Below are positions 43,151-52,055 of a stretch of 64,000 bases of DNA, piece by piece (position 1 is the stretch's first letter; each line of letters starts with the position of its first letter). Under the pieces are notes generated by a model that was not told the DNA's origin, searched no databases, and saw only the letters and a list, made by a program, of their open reading frames with translations. Source of the stretch: Pararhizobium polonicum. Lineage in GTDB: Bacteria; Pseudomonadota; Alphaproteobacteria; Rhizobiales; Rhizobiaceae. The position numbers were made by a program, and so were the translations under genes. The stretch is taken from the NCBI RefSeq assembly GCF_001687365.1, contig NZ_LGLV01000015.1:62001-126000 (forward strand), in the 5' to 3' direction.

Positions 43151-44067
43151 AGCTGGCCTCCATGGGTTGCGCGCCCGGGCATGCCGGAGAGATACATGTG
43201 GACCGCCACCAGCGCCTCGGAGGCAAGATGGTCGGTCCTATGCGGTGTGAACGTCCAGCCGAGATGGCGCAGGTTTTCGCCAAGGCTGTCGCGGCGGGCA
43301 AGATAGGCACGGCGGTAGTCGTCACGGACGATCTCGGCGCGGCCGGCAGTCAGCTTTTCGCCTGTTTCCGGATCGGTGAATTCGGTGCGTCCGGCATAGG
43401 GGAAGCTTTCCTCGGCAGGGTCGGCGATCTCGACCACATGGCCACGCATGCCGCGGCGGGCAAGCGGCCCGAGCTGTGCCATGATCGTATCGGCCGGGTC
43501 GAGGAAGTCACCGATCAGCACGAGGTCGCTCGCACCCCGGATCATCGCCGTCTGCGGCAGGCCACCGGACAGCGGTGTGTGCATCAGCGCCGTTGCCAGC
43601 CGTTCGGCGGCATTGCGGGCCGAAACGGGTTCCATGACGCCGGGGCAGCCGATCCGTTCGCCGGAACGGGCGAGAATTTCGGCAAGCGCCAACATCAGCA
43701 CCAGCGCCCGGCTTTCCTTGGAGACTGCGCCGAATTTCGACTTGTACATCATCGAGGGCGAGAGATCGGCCCAGAGCCAGATGGTATGGGCGGCTTCCCA
43801 TTCGCGGTCGCGCACGTAGGTATGATCGTCGCGGGCCGAGCGGCGCCAGTCGATACGCGACAGGCTTTCGCCGTCGCTATAGGGGCGGAACTGCCAGAAA
43901 TTCTCGCCGATGCCGCGCTTGCGGCGTCCATGCCAGCCGGAGATGACCGTATTGGCAATGCGTTTTGCCTCGACCATGCAATCGGGGATCAGCCGGGCGC
44001 GGCTCTGCGCGCGGGAAAGCACTTCTCCGGACGGTGTCGGCTCGACGATTTGCCCTATCGAGGCCAT
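43147..44067 (-). CDS. DUF58-family protein
   Basis: A 306-residue protein. The DUF58 core is recognisable: GRRKRGIGENFWQFRPYSDG with SLSRIDWRRSAR soon after, then REWEAAHTIWLWADLSPSM, a VWA-like segment. No membrane helix is visible, so it is probably cytoplasmic and bound to MoxR. It starts three bases after the moxR stop and overlaps the next gene by four bases, making a tightly coupled operon. Confidence 0.9.
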   Translation of the reverse strand: MASIGQIVEPTPSGEVLSRAQSRARLIPDCMVEAKRIANTVISGWHGRRKRGIGENFWQFRPYSDGESLSRIDWRRSARDDHTYVRDREWEAAHTIWLWADLSPSMMYKSKFGAVSKESRALVLMLALAEILARSGERIGCPGVMEPVSARNAAERLATALMHTPLSGGLPQTAMIRGASDLVLIGDFLDPADTIMAQLGPLARRGMRGHVVEIADPAEESFPYAGRTEFTDPETGEKLTAGRAEIVRDDYRRAYLARRDSLGENLRHLGWTFTPHRTDHLASEALVAVHMYLSGMPGRATHGGQL

Positions 44068-44070
44068 TCA

Positions 44071-45084
44071 TTATCCCTTGGCTTGCTTGACCAGGCCGGT
44101 GATGACGTCACGCACCGACATGCCTTCCGCCCGTGCCGCAAATGTCAGCGCCATGCGGTGCTGCAGAACCGGTTCGGCCAGCGCCATGATGTCATCGATG
44201 GATGGTGCGAGCCTGCCGTCGTAGAGAGCACGGGCGCGGGCGCAGAGCATCAGCGACTGGCCGGCACGCGGGCCGGGGCCCCAGGCGACGTTCTTGTCCG
44301 TTGCCGCGTTGCCGTTGCCCGGGCGAGCCGAGCGCACCAGCGAGAGGATGGCATCGACCACCTTTTCGCTGACCGGCATCTGTCGGATCAGGTGCTGGAT
44401 ATCCCTGAGCTGGGCGGCATCGATAACGCCACGTGCCTCGGATTCATGCGTGCCGGTGGTTTCCAGCAGGATCTGCCGTTCGGCGGCAAGTTCGGGATAG
44501 CCGACATCGACCTGCATCAGGAAGCGGTCGAGCTGGGCCTCGGGCAGGGGATAGGTGCCTTCCTGCTCCAGCGGGTTCTGGGTCGCCAGCACATGGAAAG
44601 GCTGCGGCAGGTCGTTGCGCTGGCCGGCCACCGTGACGTGATATTCCTGCATGGCCTGCAACAGGGCCGACTGGGTGCGCGGGCTAGCGCGGTTGATTTC
44701 GTCGGCCATCAGAAGCTGGGTGAAGATCGGGCCGGGCACGAAGCGGAACGACCGCCGGCCGTTCTCGTCCTGATCCATCACTTCGGAGCCGAGAATATCG
44801 GACGGCATCAGGTCGGGCGTGAACTGGATACGGCTGGAATTGAGGCCGAGCACGATGCCTAGCGTCGAGACCAGCTTGGTCTTGGCAAGGCCGGGCACGC
44901 CGACCAGCAGCGCGTGGCCGCCGGAGAGCACGGCAAGCAGTGTCTGCTCGACCACGCTTTCCTGACCGAAGATCACCTTGCCGACTTCCTTGCGGATCAC
45001 GGCGATTTCGCCCAGAGCCTTTTCAGCGGCGGCGATGATCGCCTTGTCGTCGATCGCGCCGTCAGTCGTCTTCATCACACCCAT
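44071..45084 (-). CDS. MoxR-family AAA+ ATPase
   Basis: A 337-residue AAA+ chaperone-like ATPase. Walker A is GVPGLAKT at 62-69, Walker B LLMADEINR at 124-132, sensor 1 ATQNPLEQEGTYPLPEAQLD follows, with arginine-finger candidate in DRFLMQ. MoxR proteins act with VWA-domain partners, and the three genes downstream supply DUF58 and BatA-like partners. GGAGA lies about seven bases before the ATG at 45084. First gene of the four-gene operon and divergent from DUF1285. Confidence 0.93.
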   Translation of the reverse strand: MGVMKTTDGAIDDKAIIAAAEKALGEIAVIRKEVGKVIFGQESVVEQTLLAVLSGGHALLVGVPGLAKTKLVSTLGIVLGLNSSRIQFTPDLMPSDILGSEVMDQDENGRRSFRFVPGPIFTQLLMADEINRASPRTQSALLQAMQEYHVTVAGQRNDLPQPFHVLATQNPLEQEGTYPLPEAQLDRFLMQVDVGYPELAAERQILLETTGTHESEARGVIDAAQLRDIQHLIRQMPVSEKVVDAILSLVRSARPGNGNAATDKNVAWGPGPRAGQSLMLCARARALYDGRLAPSIDDIMALAEPVLQHRMALTFAARAEGMSVRDVITGLVKQAKG

Positions 45085-45251
45085 CGTCTGTCTCCAGTGG
45101 CCGGCAATGGTGCCGAATCGCGAAAAGCGCTCTTTCCGTCTCTGTTTTTCAATCTATGCTCCGCCCGGTGGCTGACAAGACGGGAGCAACGCACTATCTC
45201 GTGAGGCGGTGCTCGATAAAACGCAAGAATAGGGCCAAACGGGACGGAACG

Positions 45252-45875
45252 ATGGCGGATGCCGAAATAGATATGACTGGCGATGCGGCAGGCCTGGCGG
45301 CGCTGATTGCGCGTGCGGCCGGGCAGACAAACGGGAAAACCCGGGGTTTGCCGCCCGTAGAGCGTTGGAATCCGCCGTTTTGCGGCGATATCGACATGGA
45401 AATCCGCGCCGACGGCACCTGGTTCTATATGGGGACGCCGATCGGCCGGCAGCCGCTGGTGCGGCTGTTTTCCACCGTTTTGCGCAAGGACGGGGACGGC
45501 CGGACCTATCTCGTAACTCCTGTGGAAAAACTCGGCATCCGCATCGCCGATGCGCCTTTCGTCGCCGTCGAGATGACTGTGACGGAACAGGACGGCACGC
45601 CGGTCATCACCTTCCGCACCAATGTCGGCGATGTCGTGGAGGCGGGCCCGGAGCATGGTCTTCGCTTTGTCGTCCATGGTGAGAACAGCGAGCTGAAGCC
45701 CTATCTGCATGTGCGCGGACGGCTGGAGGCGCTGGTTTCACGCGCCGTGATGTACGATCTGGTGGCGCTGGGTGAAACGGTCGTGATCGATGGCATCGAG
45801 ATGTTTGCCGTCCGCTCGGGCGGCGTGGTCTTTCCGGTCATGCCCGCCGAGGAACTGGAAGCGCTTTCGGCATGA
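45252..45875 (+). CDS. DUF1285 protein
   Basis: A 207-residue cytoplasmic protein. PPVERWNPPFCGDIDMEIRA, DGTWFYMGTPIGRQPLVRLF and LVTPVEKLGIRIADAPF are the recognisable blocks of DUF1285, a structured family of unknown function commonly next to moxR genes in alphaproteobacteria. The ATG at 45252 is chosen by family start; the ribosome-binding site is weak. It overlaps the downstream Nudix gene by four bases (ATGA), the first of two such couplings. Confidence 0.87.
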   Translation: MADAEIDMTGDAAGLAALIARAAGQTNGKTRGLPPVERWNPPFCGDIDMEIRADGTWFYMGTPIGRQPLVRLFSTVLRKDGDGRTYLVTPVEKLGIRIADAPFVAVEMTVTEQDGTPVITFRTNVGDVVEAGPEHGLRFVVHGENSELKPYLHVRGRLEALVSRAVMYDLVALGETVVIDGIEMFAVRSGGVVFPVMPAEELEALSA

Positions 45876-46504
45876 CGGATCTCCTGTTTTCAGCCGACGA
45901 ATTCCGTCGCCGTGCGCGCCAGCAATCCGGCAATCCGGTGGATGAGGCGTGGCGCGAGCATGGCGATTTCCTCCTCAATCCCGATACCATCCCCTATCTC
46001 GAAACGCTGAAGCTCAAGGATGCCGCCGTTCTCGTTCCGGTCATTGACGACGGCGACGAGGCCCGCGTCATCTTCACCCAGCGGACGGTGAGACTGCGCA
46101 AGCATTCCGGGCAAGTCGCCTTTCCCGGCGGTGCCATCGATCCGGAAGACGATACGCCGGAACGCGCGGCCCTGCGCGAAGCGGAAGAGGAAATCGGCCT
46201 CGACCGGCGTTTCGTCGAGACAGTTGGCCGGCTGCCCCACTACATGGCGATGTCCGGGTTCCGCATCACGCCGATTTTGGCCGTGGTACAGCCGGGATAC
46301 GACCTGATACCCAACCCCGACGAGGTGGCCGCCGTCTTTGACGTGCCGCTGTCGTTCCTGATGAATCCCGGCAATCACGGTCTCGGTCAGGCGACATGGC
46401 AGGGGGCCGAGCGGCATTTTTACAGCATGCCCTATGGCGAGCGGAACATCTGGGGCATTACCGCGGGCATTGTCCGCATGTTGTATGAAAGGCTTTACGC
46501 ATGA
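45872..46504 (+). CDS. CoA-pyrophosphatase-type Nudix hydrolase
   Basis: A 210-residue Nudix protein with the extended box GQVAFPGGAIDPEDDTPERA followed by ALREAEEEIGL, and the upstream LRKHSGQVAFPGG motif that marks the NudL/CoA-pyrophosphatase subgroup, which cleaves CoA into 3',5'-ADP and phosphopantetheine. Overlaps the genes before and after by four bases each, so all three are translationally coupled. Confidence 0.88.
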   Translation: MTDLLFSADEFRRRARQQSGNPVDEAWREHGDFLLNPDTIPYLETLKLKDAAVLVPVIDDGDEARVIFTQRTVRLRKHSGQVAFPGGAIDPEDDTPERAALREAEEEIGLDRRFVETVGRLPHYMAMSGFRITPILAVVQPGYDLIPNPDEVAAVFDVPLSFLMNPGNHGLGQATWQGAERHFYSMPYGERNIWGITAGIVRMLYERLYA

Positions 46505-47751
46505 CTTCCGTTGCCACCGAGGCCTGGTTTTCGGCGCCTGCGTTGCGTCGCGTCTTCGATCTGTTGAATGCCGATGGCGGCGAGGTTCGCGTCGTTGGCG
46601 GCGCGGTGCGCAACAGCCTGATGGGCGTTGCCGTCGCCGATATCGATATGGCGACCACGCTGCTGCCGGAAGAGGTCGTCGCCCGTGCCAAATCCGCCGG
46701 CATCAAATCGGTGCCGACCGGGATCGAGCATGGAACGGTGACGCTGGTCGTCGACGGCACGCCATACGAGGTGACGACGCTGCGCCGCGACGTCGCGACT
46801 GACGGTCGCCGTGCCGAGGTTGCCTTCGGCACGGATTGGCAAGTGGACGCCGAGCGGCGGGACCTGACGATCAACGCGCTCTATGCCGATGCGAATGGCG
46901 ACGTGATCGATCTCGTCGGCGGTCTGGCCGACATCGAAAAACGCAGCATCCGCTTTATCGGCAACGCTGCCGAGCGTGTTGCCGAAGACTATCTGCGCGT
47001 GCTGCGCTTCTTCCGCTTCTTTGCCTATTACGGTTCCGGCCGTCCGGATGCCGACGGTTTGCGCGCCTGTGCGCAGGCCCGTTCAAAGCTGTCGGGGCTT
47101 TCCGCCGAGAGGGTGTGGTCGGAACTGAAGAAGCTGCTTTCGTCCAGGGACCCGGGGCGGGCGCTGCTGTGGATGCGCACCTCCGGGGTGCTCACCGAAA
47201 TTCTGCCCGAAAGCGAGAAATGGGGCATCGATGCCATCCCGGCGCTGATCACTGCCGAGCAGACATTCGGTTGGCAGCCGGATCCGCTGCTGCGGCTGGC
47301 GGCCGTTGTTCCGCCGGATGCGGAGCGGCTGGAGGCGATGGCAAAGCGGCTGCGGCTGTCGAAGGCTGAGGCCGCCACATTTGCGGCATGGACAGACGCG
47401 CCGCGTCTGCCGGCTGATATCGCCGATACGGCGTTCGACCGGCTGCTCTACCGGCACGGCGCAAACGGGCTGGGCACTGCTCTGCGGCTTGCACTGGCCT
47501 CGTCGCGGCAAAAATCGGAGAACGATCCGGCGCAGCTGCCGGAGACGGCACGGCTTCACCGGCTGCTGACGCGGGCGCAGAAGTGGCAGAAACCGGTCTT
47601 CCCGCTGACGGGTGCCGATGTTCTGGCCACCGGTATTGCCGCCGGACCGCGTGTCGGCGAAATCCTCGGGCAGCTCGAGGACACGTGGGTGGATGGCAAT
47701 TTCAATGCGGACCGGGCAACGCTGGTTGCCCGGCTGCAGTCGCTAGTCTGA
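46501..47751 (+). CDS. CCA tRNA nucleotidyltransferase / poly(A) polymerase family
   Basis: A 416-residue class II nucleotidyltransferase. The head has VVGGAVRNSLMG near 32-43 and the catalytic DIDMAT near 48-53; the neck has RRDLTINALYAD near 119 and RFFRFFAYYG near 170 (binding ATP/CTP without template). It adds or repairs the CCA end of tRNAs. Length is normal for the alphaproteobacterial form. Third gene of the coupled DUF1285-Nudix-CCA set. Confidence 0.92.
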   Translation: MTSVATEAWFSAPALRRVFDLLNADGGEVRVVGGAVRNSLMGVAVADIDMATTLLPEEVVARAKSAGIKSVPTGIEHGTVTLVVDGTPYEVTTLRRDVATDGRRAEVAFGTDWQVDAERRDLTINALYADANGDVIDLVGGLADIEKRSIRFIGNAAERVAEDYLRVLRFFRFFAYYGSGRPDADGLRACAQARSKLSGLSAERVWSELKKLLSSRDPGRALLWMRTSGVLTEILPESEKWGIDAIPALITAEQTFGWQPDPLLRLAAVVPPDAERLEAMAKRLRLSKAEAATFAAWTDAPRLPADIADTAFDRLLYRHGANGLGTALRLALASSRQKSENDPAQLPETARLHRLLTRAQKWQKPVFPLTGADVLATGIAAGPRVGEILGQLEDTWVDGNFNADRATLVARLQSLV

Positions 47752-47772
47752 AATCAGGCGACGATCTGAAGA

Positions 47773-47958
47773 TCAGGCCGCTTTCGTTTCCTCGACGATC
47801 CGCGCCTTGATGTTGTCGACCATGTTTTCGCGGATCAGCGTTTCGCCGTGGGACTGACGCAGATGCTCGACGGCGCGGCGCACGACTTCGGCGTCGCTGT
47901 CGGCGCGGGTGTGCCAGTCGCAACCGGGTACGAGGGACCCGCATTCAAACAATCGCAT
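47773..47958 (-). CDS. DUF1059-family small protein
   Basis: A 61-residue protein starting MRLFECGSLVPGCDWHTRAD with later HGETLIRENMVDNIKARI. The CGSLVPGCDW-H arrangement (two Cys, one His) is the DUF1059 signature and may bind a metal. Function unknown. AGGAGG lies about seven bases before the ATG. Convergent with the CCA transferase gene. Confidence 0.82.
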   Translation of the reverse strand: MRLFECGSLVPGCDWHTRADSDAEVVRRAVEHLRQSHGETLIRENMVDNIKARIVEETKAA

Positions 47959-48262
47959 GATGCTCCTCCTTGCGTGTTTGTCCATTCCGCCCGAACGGTG
48001 GTTTCCGGTGGGGGAAGGCGTCCAGTATAACCGAAAAAGGCGCGGATGGTTCCCCGGGCCACGAGAAACGTCTTCACGTTTTTGAGGGTGCTTCCGGCTT
48101 GAAAACGGGCGGCCGGCCGCGGCGTGATCGCGACATGACCTTGAAGCTTCCTTCTCAGGGCCACATTGTCGCCCGATCCATCCTGAAGTTTGGCAGCGGG
48201 ATTATTCCCACCGGAAAGGCGGTGCAAACCGTCTTGAGACTGACTTAAGGAAGGACACGCAT

Positions 48263-48673
48263 ATGACCATTCGCCACATGCCCGTCGCAGCTCTGACCGC
48301 TGCCGCGCTCAGCCTGATCGTCATCAACTCACCGGCTTTTGCCCAAGGGGCTGCCGAACCACAAGCCGCGCAGCCGATGCAGGGGACGGCACCCGCAGCC
48401 ATCAGCGATCAGAAGATCGAAGCCTTTGCCGTCGCCTATCTGCAGGTCGACAAGGTGCGCCAGGACTACGCCGCCAAGATCGGCGCCGAAAAGGACGCCG
48501 CAAACAAGCAGAAGCTTCAGAACGAAGCCAACAAGCAGATGATCAACGCGGTCGAAAAGTCGCCCGGCATGTCGCTGGACGAATACAAGACCATCATCAC
48601 CGCGGCGCAGACCGATCCGGATGTCGCCAAGAAGGTGCAGGAAAAACTGAAGGTTAGCGATACCGCTCAGTAG
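48263..48673 (+). CDS. DUF4168 exported protein
   Basis: A 136-residue precursor with a signal peptide (cleavage near PAFAQ-GAA) and a single DUF4168-type helical domain (ISDQKIEAFAVAYLQVDKVR; KQMINAVEKSPGMSLDEYKT; QTDPDVAKKVQEKL). Periplasmic, function unknown. AAGGAAGG precedes the ATG. The 304-base gap before it (47959-48262) shows no RNA or repeat that I can identify. Confidence 0.83.
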   Translation: MTIRHMPVAALTAAALSLIVINSPAFAQGAAEPQAAQPMQGTAPAAISDQKIEAFAVAYLQVDKVRQDYAAKIGAEKDAANKQKLQNEANKQMINAVEKSPGMSLDEYKTIITAAQTDPDVAKKVQEKLKVSDTAQ

Positions 48674-48852
48674 AGCGTGGCCGGCATTGGAGCAGGGCAA
48701 GACAATCCGGTCCTGCTCCACAACTGCCTGCGAAATGCCGGTTATCGCGGCGGCAAACGGCACGCCGCCGTCAAGAATCCACTATAGAAAAGCACGGCTT
48801 TGATGCTATGGCTTCGTCTCCCTGAGACGACCGCAAAGGCATGCCGACCATC

Positions 48853-49398
48853 ATGAGCTCTTCTCTCCAGCAGGAACTGATTGCCTCGATCCGCAATATT
48901 GCGGATTATCCGAAGCCCGGCATCATGTTCCGCGACATCACCACGCTGCTCGGCAATCCGCGCGCCTTCCGCCGTGCAATCGATGAGCTCGTCCATCCCT
49001 TTGCCGGTACCAAGATCGACAAGGTGGCCGGTGTCGAAGCGCGGGGCTTCATCATGGGCGGCGCGATGGCGCATCAGATGTCGGCCGGCTTCGTGCCGAT
49101 CCGCAAGAAGGGCAAGCTGCCGCACGACACGGTGCGGATCGCCTATAGCCTGGAATATGGCGTCGACGAGATGGAGATGCACCGCGACGCCATCAAGCCG
49201 GGCGAGAAGGTCATTCTGGTCGACGACCTCATTGCCACGGGCGGCACGGCCGAAGGCGCGACCAAGCTCCTGCAGCAGATGGGCGCCGACATCGTTGCTG
49301 CCTGCTTCATCATCGATCTGCCGGAACTGGGCGGCCGCAAGAAGATCGAGGCGCTGGGCGTCAAGGTGCTGACGCTGATCGAATTCGACGGCCACTGA
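48853..49398 (+). CDS. apt: Adenine phosphoribosyltransferase
   Basis: A 181-residue purine-salvage enzyme converting adenine and PRPP to AMP. The PRPP-binding motif [17 protein letters not shown] lies near residues 120-136, and [13 protein letters not shown] near 22-34 is the family's N-terminal signature. The start at 48853 gives the typical length of rhizobial Apt; an in-frame ATG at 48841 adds four residues. The ribosome-binding site is not decisive. Confidence 0.95.
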   Translation: MSSSLQQELIASIRNIADYPKPGIMFRDITTLLGNPRAFRRAIDELVHPFAGTKIDKVAGVEARGFIMGGAMAHQMSAGFVPIRKKGKLPHDTVRIAYSLEYGVDEMEMHRDAIKPGEKVILVDDLIATGGTAEGATKLLQQMGADIVAACFIIDLPELGGRKKIEALGVKVLTLIEFDGH

Positions 49399-49405
49399 GA
49401 CCCCG

Positions 49406-49873
49406 TCAGGTAAACTCGATCACCTTGCTCTCGAACCGGATGACCGGCTGGCCATCCTGGTTTTCGCCTTCGCACAGGATGGTGTTGATCCGCCAGCCCG
49501 GCCGCGATTCCAGATCCTTGGCCGCGACGAAGGTGACGAAATAGGCGATAGTGTCGCCGGCAAAGACCGGGCGCAGCCAGCGCATGTCGCGAAAGCCGGG
49601 CGAGGGGCCAAGATTCGGGGCAACGATGCCCTCCGCCGCCAGCCGCTTCACCTCGCCCATCCAATAGGGCACGAAGCATTTCATCCAGCCGGCGCAGGTA
49701 TGCCAGCCCGACGCGCAGAGCCCGCCGAACAGCGATCGCCTGGCAGCCTCGGCATCGAGGTGAAACGGTTGCGGATCGAATTTTTCGGCAAAATGAATGA
49801 TGTCATCGGCCGTGAAGGTAACCGTGCCGATGCTCTTCCGTGTGCCCTCGGGGTGAAGGTCCGCCAGTTTCAT
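49406..49873 (-). CDS. MaoC-type hot-dog dehydratase-like protein (second of pair)
   Basis: A 155-residue single hot-dog protein. The hydratase 2 motif is FAEKFDPQPFHLDAEAA near residues 29-45, with the catalytic D/H pair, then FGGLCASGWHT. The preceding gene encodes a close homologue (FASEFDPQPMHLS) and overlaps it by four bases, so they probably form a heterodimeric (R)-specific enoyl-CoA hydratase or acyl dehydratase. Convergent with apt, eight bases from its stop. Confidence 0.87.
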   Translation of the reverse strand: MKLADLHPEGTRKSIGTVTFTADDIIHFAEKFDPQPFHLDAEAARRSLFGGLCASGWHTCAGWMKCFVPYWMGEVKRLAAEGIVAPNLGPSPGFRDMRWLRPVFAGDTIAYFVTFVAAKDLESRPGWRINTILCEGENQDGQPVIRFESKVIEFT

Positions 49874-50325
49874 GCCTGCACTTCCTTCGGCTGGCAGCGG
49901 ATCATGTTGGCGTAGTCGCAGACCGCCACGGTTTCTCCCCGCTGGTTGAGGACGGTGGCCCGCAGCCGCACGATACCGATCTCGGGCCTCGAGCGGGAGA
50001 CGCGTGCCTCGATGACCGTGCAGGCGCCCGAAAGCGTATCGCCGGCCAGAACCGCCTTCTTCCACTCCATGCTGTCGACGCCGGGGGAGCCTTCCGAGGC
50101 CGTTTCGTGGATATAGCTGTCGCAGAGCATGCGCATCATCATGGCGCTGGTATGCCAGCCCGATGCTGCCAGTCCGCCGAGAATGCTGGCTTTGCCGCCG
50201 TCTTGTGACAGGTGCATCGGCTGCGGATCGAATTCCGAGGCGAAGGCGACGACGTCTTCCGCCGTCACCGTCACCGGCTTGAACTCGAACCGCCTGCCGG
50301 CCGGAAAATCTTCGAAATGAAGCAT
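49870..50325 (-). CDS. MaoC-type hot-dog dehydratase-like protein (first of pair)
   Basis: A 151-residue hot-dog protein with FASEFDPQPMHLSQDGG near residues 27-43 and LGGLAASGWHTSAMMMRML after it. The ATG at 50325 has GGAGG eight bases upstream; an ATG at 50331 is too close to it. Four-base overlap with the second MaoC gene indicates balanced production and probably one complex. No other fatty-acid or PHA gene is beside it. Confidence 0.87.
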   Translation of the reverse strand: MLHFEDFPAGRRFEFKPVTVTAEDVVAFASEFDPQPMHLSQDGGKASILGGLAASGWHTSAMMMRMLCDSYIHETASEGSPGVDSMEWKKAVLAGDTLSGACTVIEARVSRSRPEIGIVRLRATVLNQRGETVAVCDYANMIRCQPKEVQA

Positions 50326-50421
50326 GTCCATGTCCTCCAACGGGGATGTTCTAGCACTCGGGTTTGTGGCTGCAAATGACAGCAGGCTGCAACGCTGCCG
50401 TTGTTCGCCGTCAACCGATGG

Positions 50422-51864
50422 CTAGAAGGGCAGGTCCTGACCGTTGATCTTCACCTTCTTGTTCTCATCGACGGCGATGTTCCACATCTGGCGGCCATCG
50501 GGCGTCTGCTTGGCAAACCCCTTGATCATCAGCAGCATGAAGGCTGCCTGGCCGAACTGCGGCACGGTCGCGGCATTCTCCTGCAGATAGGAAATCGTCT
50601 TGTCGAAATCCTTTGCGTAAAGGGTCAGGTCGGTGTTCTGCCGGCCCGGCTGTTCGGGATAGACGATGGTCGTGCCCGAGAGGCTGAAGTCGTAGACGGA
50701 GGATCGCGCCGAGACGTCGTTATATTTGATCGTCAGAGCGCCACCCGGCAGGAAGAGGCGGCCGGCCTCCGCCGCCTGGGCATCGGTCAGCGTCTTGTCC
50801 GCGTTGAAATCGGCATGATCGATGAAATAGGTGATGCCGCTGGCGAGGTTGAGGTTTTCCAGCGAAATATGGGTGCTGACGGTGTCCGGCAGCGCCGCCT
50901 TAAACGCATCCGGCACGGTGCCGGGCGGGACGGACGGTTTGTCGAAGGCGATGCCGATGCCGAAGCTGGCGTTATCCTTCAGGCCGTTGGTATTGATCGT
51001 GTAGCGCAGGGTTTCGGCGCCAAACGTTCCGGTGGGTGTGCCCACCTTGAGGTTTGCGACTTCGACCGATTCCAGCAGCGTTTCGAACATCGGCAGATTG
51101 GCGCGAACCAGTGCCTTGAGGCGGACCTGCTCCGTTGGAAGCAGCGTTTTCCTTTTCACGGCATCCACGAGAAAGAAGACGATGTCCTGCAGTGGGCGAT
51201 AGGCAAGGCCGTTGAACGCGACATCCGCCGTCACGTTGTCGGCGGAAATGTCGACCTGCACCTTGGTGGGATCGATGACGGTTTCGGTAAATCCGTTCAT
51301 CGCCATGTTGGATCGGATATCGACGGTCTCCGGCGTCGCCTTCTTGGTATTGAGGGTCGATGTCATCGAACCGAAGCGGGCCTCAAGGGATTGCTGCGGC
51401 GATTTCGACGTCACGGTGATGCCGTCGGCCGTCATGTCCATGGATTTGAAATAGAGCAGGTCGGGATCGACAATGCCTTCGGAGCGCATGGCATCGATCT
51501 TGTAAGTGAAATCCGTCTTTTCGGCTCCGGTGGTGAACTGCCCCTTGACGTCCAGATCCGCCGTCTGGGCGAAGTGCCAGAAACCATCCTCCATCGGCCG
51601 GATCAACGACAGAAAAGGCTTCAGGCCGGAAATGCTGAAGGTTTTCGGGTCGATATCCTTCAGCAGAACGGTCGGGTCGAAGGTGACTTCATAGTCCTCG
51701 GTGCCGGGGCGGACCTTGATCAGGCCCGATTTCGCCAGCTCGCCGGGCAGGTAGGACGTGAACTTCTGTTCGAGTTGCTGTGCGCCCTGATGGCTGATGT
51801 CAGCTGCCTGTACCGATTGCGTGACGAGGGCGGTTGAAAGCAGAAGGGCGGAAAGCAAACGCAT
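50422..51864 (-). CDS. Exported protein of unknown function
   Basis: A 480-residue precursor with a signal peptide (MRLLSALLLSTALVTQSVQA, cleavage before ADI). The mature part has no membrane helix and looks like repeated beta strands in an elongated fold (for example VTFDPTVLLKDIDPKTFSIS, VQVDISADNVTADVAFNGLA), somewhat like AsmA/DUF945-type periplasmic proteins, though I cannot assign a family. GAGGAG precedes the ATG at 51864. Monocistronic. Confidence 0.7.
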   Translation of the reverse strand: MRLLSALLLSTALVTQSVQAADISHQGAQQLEQKFTSYLPGELAKSGLIKVRPGTEDYEVTFDPTVLLKDIDPKTFSISGLKPFLSLIRPMEDGFWHFAQTADLDVKGQFTTGAEKTDFTYKIDAMRSEGIVDPDLLYFKSMDMTADGITVTSKSPQQSLEARFGSMTSTLNTKKATPETVDIRSNMAMNGFTETVIDPTKVQVDISADNVTADVAFNGLAYRPLQDIVFFLVDAVKRKTLLPTEQVRLKALVRANLPMFETLLESVEVANLKVGTPTGTFGAETLRYTINTNGLKDNASFGIGIAFDKPSVPPGTVPDAFKAALPDTVSTHISLENLNLASGITYFIDHADFNADKTLTDAQAAEAGRLFLPGGALTIKYNDVSARSSVYDFSLSGTTIVYPEQPGRQNTDLTLYAKDFDKTISYLQENAATVPQFGQAAFMLLMIKGFAKQTPDGRQMWNIAVDENKKVKINGQDLPF

Positions 51865-51963
51865 CGAAAACTCCTCAATAGGGCCGCAGGACGGCTGCGG
51901 GCAACCATACCGTTCATTGCCCGAAGGACAAGCGCTGTCATGGAGGGAATGGTGGATACTCAC

Positions 51964-51998
51964 GAAAAACGCCGCTCGTCGATGTCAACGAGCGGCGT
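51964..51998 (-). terminator. Intrinsic terminator after ychF
   Basis: On the minus strand a 10-bp stem (acgccgctcg / cgagcggcgt) with a ten-base loop ends in ttttt, 57 bases past the ychF stop. Confidence 0.85.
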
Positions 51999-52055
51999 CC
52001 CGATATCTTGTGTCTTGCGGTTCGGCTGGCCGGTTTGCGACGGCCGGTGCCGGTC

